DNA from: Epichloe hybrida
Lineage: Eukaryota > Ascomycota > Sordariomycetes > Hypocreales > Clavicipitaceae
Length of the DNA stretch: 64,000 nucleotides
Direction of reading: 5' to 3'
NCBI GenBank assembly: GCA_019022495.1
Contig: JAFEKR010000056.1
Span: 1 to 64,000 of the forward strand
Positions 59,565-64,000 of the stretch are shown one piece after another. The translations under genes were made by a program, and so were the position numbers. The notes beneath the pieces were generated by a model that had not been told where the DNA came from, ran no database searches, and saw nothing but the letters and a program-made list of their open reading frames with translations. Numbering within the stretch: the stretch's first letter is position 1; the number at the start of each line of letters is the position of its first letter.

Positions 59565-59835
59565 CCAAAACGGACCCCCAAGCGTCCATCACATTCCGTG
59601 ATGCCTGTCTTGTCTCAGAGGCGTGACCAACAAGTAGTGATCCCTGTCCAGCATGCTCAGCCTCGGCAGTTGACATTCGACGTCATGTATTGCCTTGAAT
59701 GTTCACTACTACCGTCGTAAACAAATTTGCACATGAGTACTTACTGAACACGTACTGAACCGGTCAGGCGAGAGGAACCAAAAGTCTACCCGTCTTCCTA
59801 TGATTTGCCTAGTGTATGCGTGTGACTGCAACGCG

Positions 59836-59845
59836 TATTTAAAGA
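59836..59845 (+). promoter_or_regulatory. TATA-like box upstream of kinase-like gene
   Basis: TATTTAAAGA lies about 62-70 bp before the ATG at 59906, a plausible core promoter position for a fungal gene with a short leader. Confidence 0.4.
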
Positions 59846-59905
59846 GGGGAGGGATTAGCATCACATACATGTATATCAGTCCACCAGTATGTAGCTAGGG
59901 GACCG

Positions 59906-60925
59906 ATGAATCCAATCTTCACACCCCGAATTTCTTGGTACGGTTTCAAGTCCCGCTTAAGCTTTCCCGCAAAGTTGCACACCATGACAGGCCTTTGCTG
60001 GACTTACGACGCCTTGGCCGCTTACTATGAACATTGTGGAAAACGTGAGCTCAATCCGTTAATCGAGCAACTTCTTCTTGCCTGCCCATCCTCGTCCGTC
60101 TTCGCAATTGGTGGACATTCTGTTATCCTGCAGATCTCTTCTAATATTGTAGCGAAAGTATCGATGAAAGCTGGGGACCCAAGGCTACGGCAAGAGCAGA
60201 AAATATTTGAAGTGCTCCAAGATGCCAAGTCTCATAATATTGTCCAGTGTTTTTACTGCGGTGTTGATGTCAGCTTTCTTGAGAGTCTTCCCCATGGGAC
60301 ACTCTACGACAGAATGAGTCTCCCGAAACACCGACCTGTCCTGCATTGGATGTTACAATTAACAACTGCCGTTGCGTACCTCGAAGAACTGGGCTACGCC
60401 CACGGAGACCTCAATCCCCAAAATATTTTGCTCAACGACGACGACGAGCTGATATTAATCGACTTTGATCATTCGCTTGAAATCGGCGAGGATGTTAACG
60501 TAGGATACGAACCATATGTGCGGCAGTCCAGACAACGAGATGGCGGCTTGTTTGGTGTTGCTGGGCCAAGGCCCGAGCAATTCGCTCTGGGATCGATATT
60601 TTGGTACATGTCCCGCGGCAGCGAGCTATATTCCGAGCTCAGCGGGCCAGATCAGGTTGACCGCTTGATTGACGGTGAATTTCCGGATATCGACCCAACA
60701 GAGCCTATAGAGAGGGTCATACAGAACTGTTGGCTTAGGCGATATGCTCGTATAGCTGACCTCCTGGAGGAAATCAAGGCAATGGTTGGAGATACGGCCA
60801 GACAGGAGAAGCAGAGCGTGCCGGGACATGATGATTCAGAGAACAGACGCATTTGTGAAATGTACTATACCAGCCTACCCATCGCAAAAACCGTGCCCGA
60901 AAGAAATCACGGAGACGATGCATAA
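59906..60925 (+). CDS. Protein kinase-like protein, 339 residues
   Basis: A single exon from the ATG at 59906; a second ATG at 59984 (MTGLCWTYDALAAYY) may be the real start. It is a compact fungal kinase-like domain: FAIGGHSVIL with NIVAKVSMKAG (N-lobe lysine), the catalytic loop YAHGDLNPQNILLND (HRD changed to HGD, Asp kept) and the metal loop LILIDFDHSLEIG (DFG changed to DFD). EQFALGSIFWYMSRG and VIQNCWLRRYARIADLLEEI follow. Lysine and both aspartates persist, so activity is possible. It is distantly related in layout to the genes at 15229 and 53049. The frame is undamaged. Confidence 0.8.
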   Translation: MNPIFTPRISWYGFKSRLSFPAKLHTMTGLCWTYDALAAYYEHCGKRELNPLIEQLLLACPSSSVFAIGGHSVILQISSNIVAKVSMKAGDPRLRQEQKIFEVLQDAKSHNIVQCFYCGVDVSFLESLPHGTLYDRMSLPKHRPVLHWMLQLTTAVAYLEELGYAHGDLNPQNILLNDDDELILIDFDHSLEIGEDVNVGYEPYVRQSRQRDGGLFGVAGPRPEQFALGSIFWYMSRGSELYSELSGPDQVDRLIDGEFPDIDPTEPIERVIQNCWLRRYARIADLLEEIKAMVGDTARQEKQSVPGHDDSENRRICEMYYTSLPIAKTVPERNHGDDA

Positions 60926-61888
60926 GTAGCTGGCACCAAGGAACTGCTCGCCAGCACGATTGCATTCGCAGGAAAACCTCCATTGTGGTTCGACTTGTGT
61001 TTCGCAGGCTTCAGATAACCGCACGGCGAGCATATTCATCAAATGAATCTTCGTGCTTATCCAGCCACGACTTCTGTTACTTTAGGGGGGAACCTCAATT
61101 ACTTCCCTTTCTCGCGCTCACAAGTTACTTTCACACCTTGACACTTGTGATCAACGAGACTAGGAATTACCAGGCCTTAATGGAACGAGCTTGACACTCG
61201 CCATACCGCAGCAGTGCATGTGTATAATTCGAACCGCAACTCGAAGTTCCCCGTTGAAGATCAAAAGCTCGGCGGCTCAATGTGGCCTTGATGTTGACAA
61301 TTGCACATTCGTGTTTCGTTCCGATAGTCTCATGACAGACGGGGGGACAATAACTTGCAGGTGATTTATTGATAGATACAACGAATGCATCTATTAGATA
61401 TCATCCTACCCAAAGCACAATTTTCCATCGGCCACCTGCTCCGCAAACATTTCTCAGATGATTCGAAAGCATTGATCACACTTATGACATTTGCTTGTAG
61501 TCAAGCCAAGCAACGAAAAAGCAAGCAGACTCCGTGCCGTATTTGTCCAAGAAAGGCAGCTTTGCGTATTAGGGTCGGATGCCTACTATATTCTTGGAAG
61601 CTCTGATAATCAGGCCATAGAGTATATCTGCGTCTTGCAGGGTTCGAGGCAGTACCAAAAAGATCGGGTGGTGAAAGATGGTTGTGTTCCTATTGTCAGG
61701 TATACTAGCTGTGAGATAATGCAGAGAATGGAAAGAAGAGATCACGATAAGATCACCTAGCTAGGAAATCTTTCAGAGCGAACAAGGAAGCTGCATAAGC
61801 TTCAAGCTGGTTCGATTGGAAAAACACCCTTGACGCTTCTTATATCATACATGTTATATCGTAATAAGTGGTAGTGATTGCTCCATTA
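60926..61888. other. Intergenic, no supported gene
   Basis: Open frames at 61385-61606 and 61491-61760 (plus) overlap in different frames. The second (DAYYILGSSDNQAIEYI) is mildly protein-like but has no good start or domain. Possible decayed gene. Confidence 0.35.
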
Positions 61889-63101
61889 TTAGGGAAAGCG
61901 GAGCTTTGCCTGAGATTTGCGTAATAGTAAGGCGAAGGCAAGAGGGTAAAGCAAAGCTTCCTACTTTCCCTTTATTAAAATAAGGTTATCTTATAAAGAT
62001 ATCTCTTCTAATTAGTTAGATATAAAATACTCTTTAGTAACTAGTTAAGAAATTTTTTTTTACCTCTCCTAACTACCTAATGCTTTTTATAAGGGGGGGG
62101 GGAGGAGAAGGCTTACTATAGGTAATAGCTTACTATAGGTAGCCCCTAGTAGGGCCCTTAGAGAGCCCCTAGAGAGAATATAAAATATTATACCTTTAAA
62201 GATAAATAAATTTAATAATATAAAGTATTAGTAATTAATTCGCAATTATAAATATATAGTAGTAGTAGTAGTATTATGGTTGAATTATAGTTATAAAAGA
62301 CTTAAACTTATAATATTATTATATCTTATAAAGACTTGTGGTATATTACTTACTTTGCGATTATAAAAAAAAAAGAATACAAATATAATTCAAATAGGTA
62401 ACCTTTTAATTTAGTTATTTTTTACTATTATAATATTATAAAGTAAAGTATTACTATATTATATCAATATAATTTATAGCATGCCCTTATACTTAATTTT
62501 AATACTAAAATTAACACTAAAAAAGTATTACCTTTACTAAGTAACTTTATATAGTAGTAAGTTAAGACTAAATACTTCTTAAAAGAAACCACCTTAAGTA
62601 CCTATCTAATAACCTAGAGTTAGCGCCTATAGTAAATTATTAGGAGTTAAAGTATTATATTACCCTAGGTCCCTAAGTATTTATAGTTATATATTAGTAA
62701 GGTTAGAAGGAGAATACTAAGTTACTTATAATTTAGTATAGTATAATTAAGCTACTATTTACTATAGTCTACTACTCTTGCCTTATTTACTTGCTTTATA
62801 TTATATTATATTATATTAGGTTTAGCATTAGGTTTGGATATTTATTGCTATATTTTACGGTTATTTATAGTTATTTTATAGTATTTATAGTATTTATAGT
62901 ATTTAGTTTTATAGTAATAAGTATAATACTATAAAGGTAGTTCTTTCTTCTTTTAAATTAGGTAAGGAAGTAGCTTATAATAACTATTAATTTATAAGGG
63001 TAGTTTACTACATAGGGCTAGTCTATATAGTGTTTAATATAATTAATAGTACTAGCCTTACTACTAACTACACTAAACATAATATTCTAAGTAAATATTA
63101 G
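61889..63101 (+). mobile_element. Helitron 5'-end fragment, second copy
   Basis: A 1213-bp segment collinear with 43936-45170. It starts TTAGGGAAAGCGGAGC (TC changed to TT) and ends AGTAAATATTAG, beyond which the two copies diverge completely. Differences are overwhelmingly C-to-T and G-to-A, with this copy the more heavily mutated. It carries no RepHel coding region, so it is either a truncated copy or a non-autonomous derivative. Confidence 0.8.
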
Positions 63102-64000
63102 TGTTGATTCCTTCGGATCTTCATCGGTTCAATCGTGGCCAAAGACCAGACCAATTATGGGTCCGGCGCGATGCACGCGATATGATTGGCTGCATCAATT
63201 CGCCACCCCCTTTTGTGCCCCATATACGGATTTCGCCCACTTTTCTAGCATCTAGACTTTCCCTCTCTTCTCCCTCTTTCCTAGCTAGCTAACTATCTAT
63301 TATTAACTTTGAATTTATACAGGATTTATTACCTATGTAGGACCTTAGTACATCTAACACTAATCAGTGGTTAACTTTATAACTATAGATAAGCTAGGTA
63401 TTACAAGAAGAGACATTTTTACAAATACCACTACTACTACCTCTTATTATGCTATAATAGTCATTATGGTAGAGAGGCATAACTGTATAAGTGTGCTAAA
63501 GGAAGAGACTAGAATCCTAGTTACAGGCTTGTTAGGCTTCTAAGGAATTAATCTATTAACCCTTAGGCTTAGGGATATAACTTCGTTATATCTATCTAGG
63601 ATATTATTATTAATTATCGATTTTATTATTCATTACAAGAAAACTAACTAACTAACCGAATCTATTACCGCGAGGTATTTATTTCGAACCTAACGTTAAA
63701 TAACCTTAGCTAAGCTAGCTAACATATCTATAACTTCTCTATAAATATTCCCTTTATCTGACAGACCTTCAATCTGTTTGTACAAGCATTTACGGCTTGT
63801 TTTTTGCCCCCTTTATTATTAGTGCTGTTTGCCCTATACTTATTAGTAAGAAAGAGAGATTACCTCCTTCCCTTTTTTTTATGAAAAACAGGAAGGGTAA
63901 TTCCTATTAATTCCTTATTATTTTTCTTATTGCTTTTACTTACTTTTAACACTTCTATTACTTTCCTTATCCTTGTTGATTTACTCCTATTACTGCTTTT
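63102..64000. other. Short unique patch, then AT-rich RIP-like DNA
   Basis: Bases 63102-63290 are GC-balanced and unlike the flanking repeats, with one open frame lacking a domain. From about 63290 to the window end the sequence is AT-rich and repeat-like, but no element boundary or coding relic was identified; it probably continues beyond the window. Confidence 0.4.

Noticed and set aside
61215..61260. Minus-strand GGTTCGAATT resembling a tRNA B box
   Set aside because: No A box or cloverleaf could be found at the right spacing.

Overview
The window is the left end of a chromosome of a filamentous ascomycete fungus (Pezizomycotina). It opens with about 18 perfect CCCTAA telomere units. The genes carry short GT-AG introns of 44-71 nt with CTAAC-type branch sites. 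More than half of the window is extremely AT-rich, TA-rich DNA in which transposon reading frames are riddled with stops, the mark of repeat-induced point mutation (RIP). The species cannot be named from this sequence.

Layout: telomere (1-108); a short subtelomeric stretch; a RIP-mutated Ty1/copia element with 252-bp LTRs and a CGAAC target duplication (865-6340); a gene-bearing block (6.5-21.4 kb) with two convergent nucleotidyltransferase-fold genes, a broken kinase, a 69-residue microprotein gene, two aminoglycoside-phosphotransferase-like genes, a TIR miniature element, a kinase-like gene, a Cys/His-rich small protein, and an S9 peptidase gene broken by one TGA. From 21.4 to 40.1 kb a class-3 lipase gene is split by a 5'-truncated Tad-type LINE into which two gypsy elements have inserted, each with its own target duplication. 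After this come an SRPK-like kinase gene with five exons (40.2-41.8 kb), a RIP-mutated Helitron (43.9 to about 51.6 kb), and a second gene-bearing block (51.6-61 kb). That block holds a DUF7587/ADP-ribosyltransferase-like gene, a broken kinase, an FHA-domain kinase, a divergent gene of unknown function, a palindromic miniature element and another kinase-like gene. A second, 1.2-kb copy of the Helitron 5' end (61.9-63.1 kb) and more AT-rich DNA close the window.

Functionally this is typical subtelomeric accessory DNA. Eight kinase-fold genes or remnants (six protein-kinase-like, two APH-like) sit among two nucleotidyltransferase-fold genes and one possible ADP-ribosyltransferase. At least four genes are pseudogenes (two kinases, the peptidase and the lipase). 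There is no metabolic cluster or operon-like unit. The genes look like independently expanding, nucleotide- or phosphate-handling accessory families. No clearly new multi-gene system is demonstrated. The strongest leads are the nucleotidyltransferase-fold pair, the ART-like gene, the lipase whose 5' splice site was duplicated by the LINE insertion, and the one-stop S9 peptidase. All calls rest on reading translations and motifs by eye; no database search was possible.
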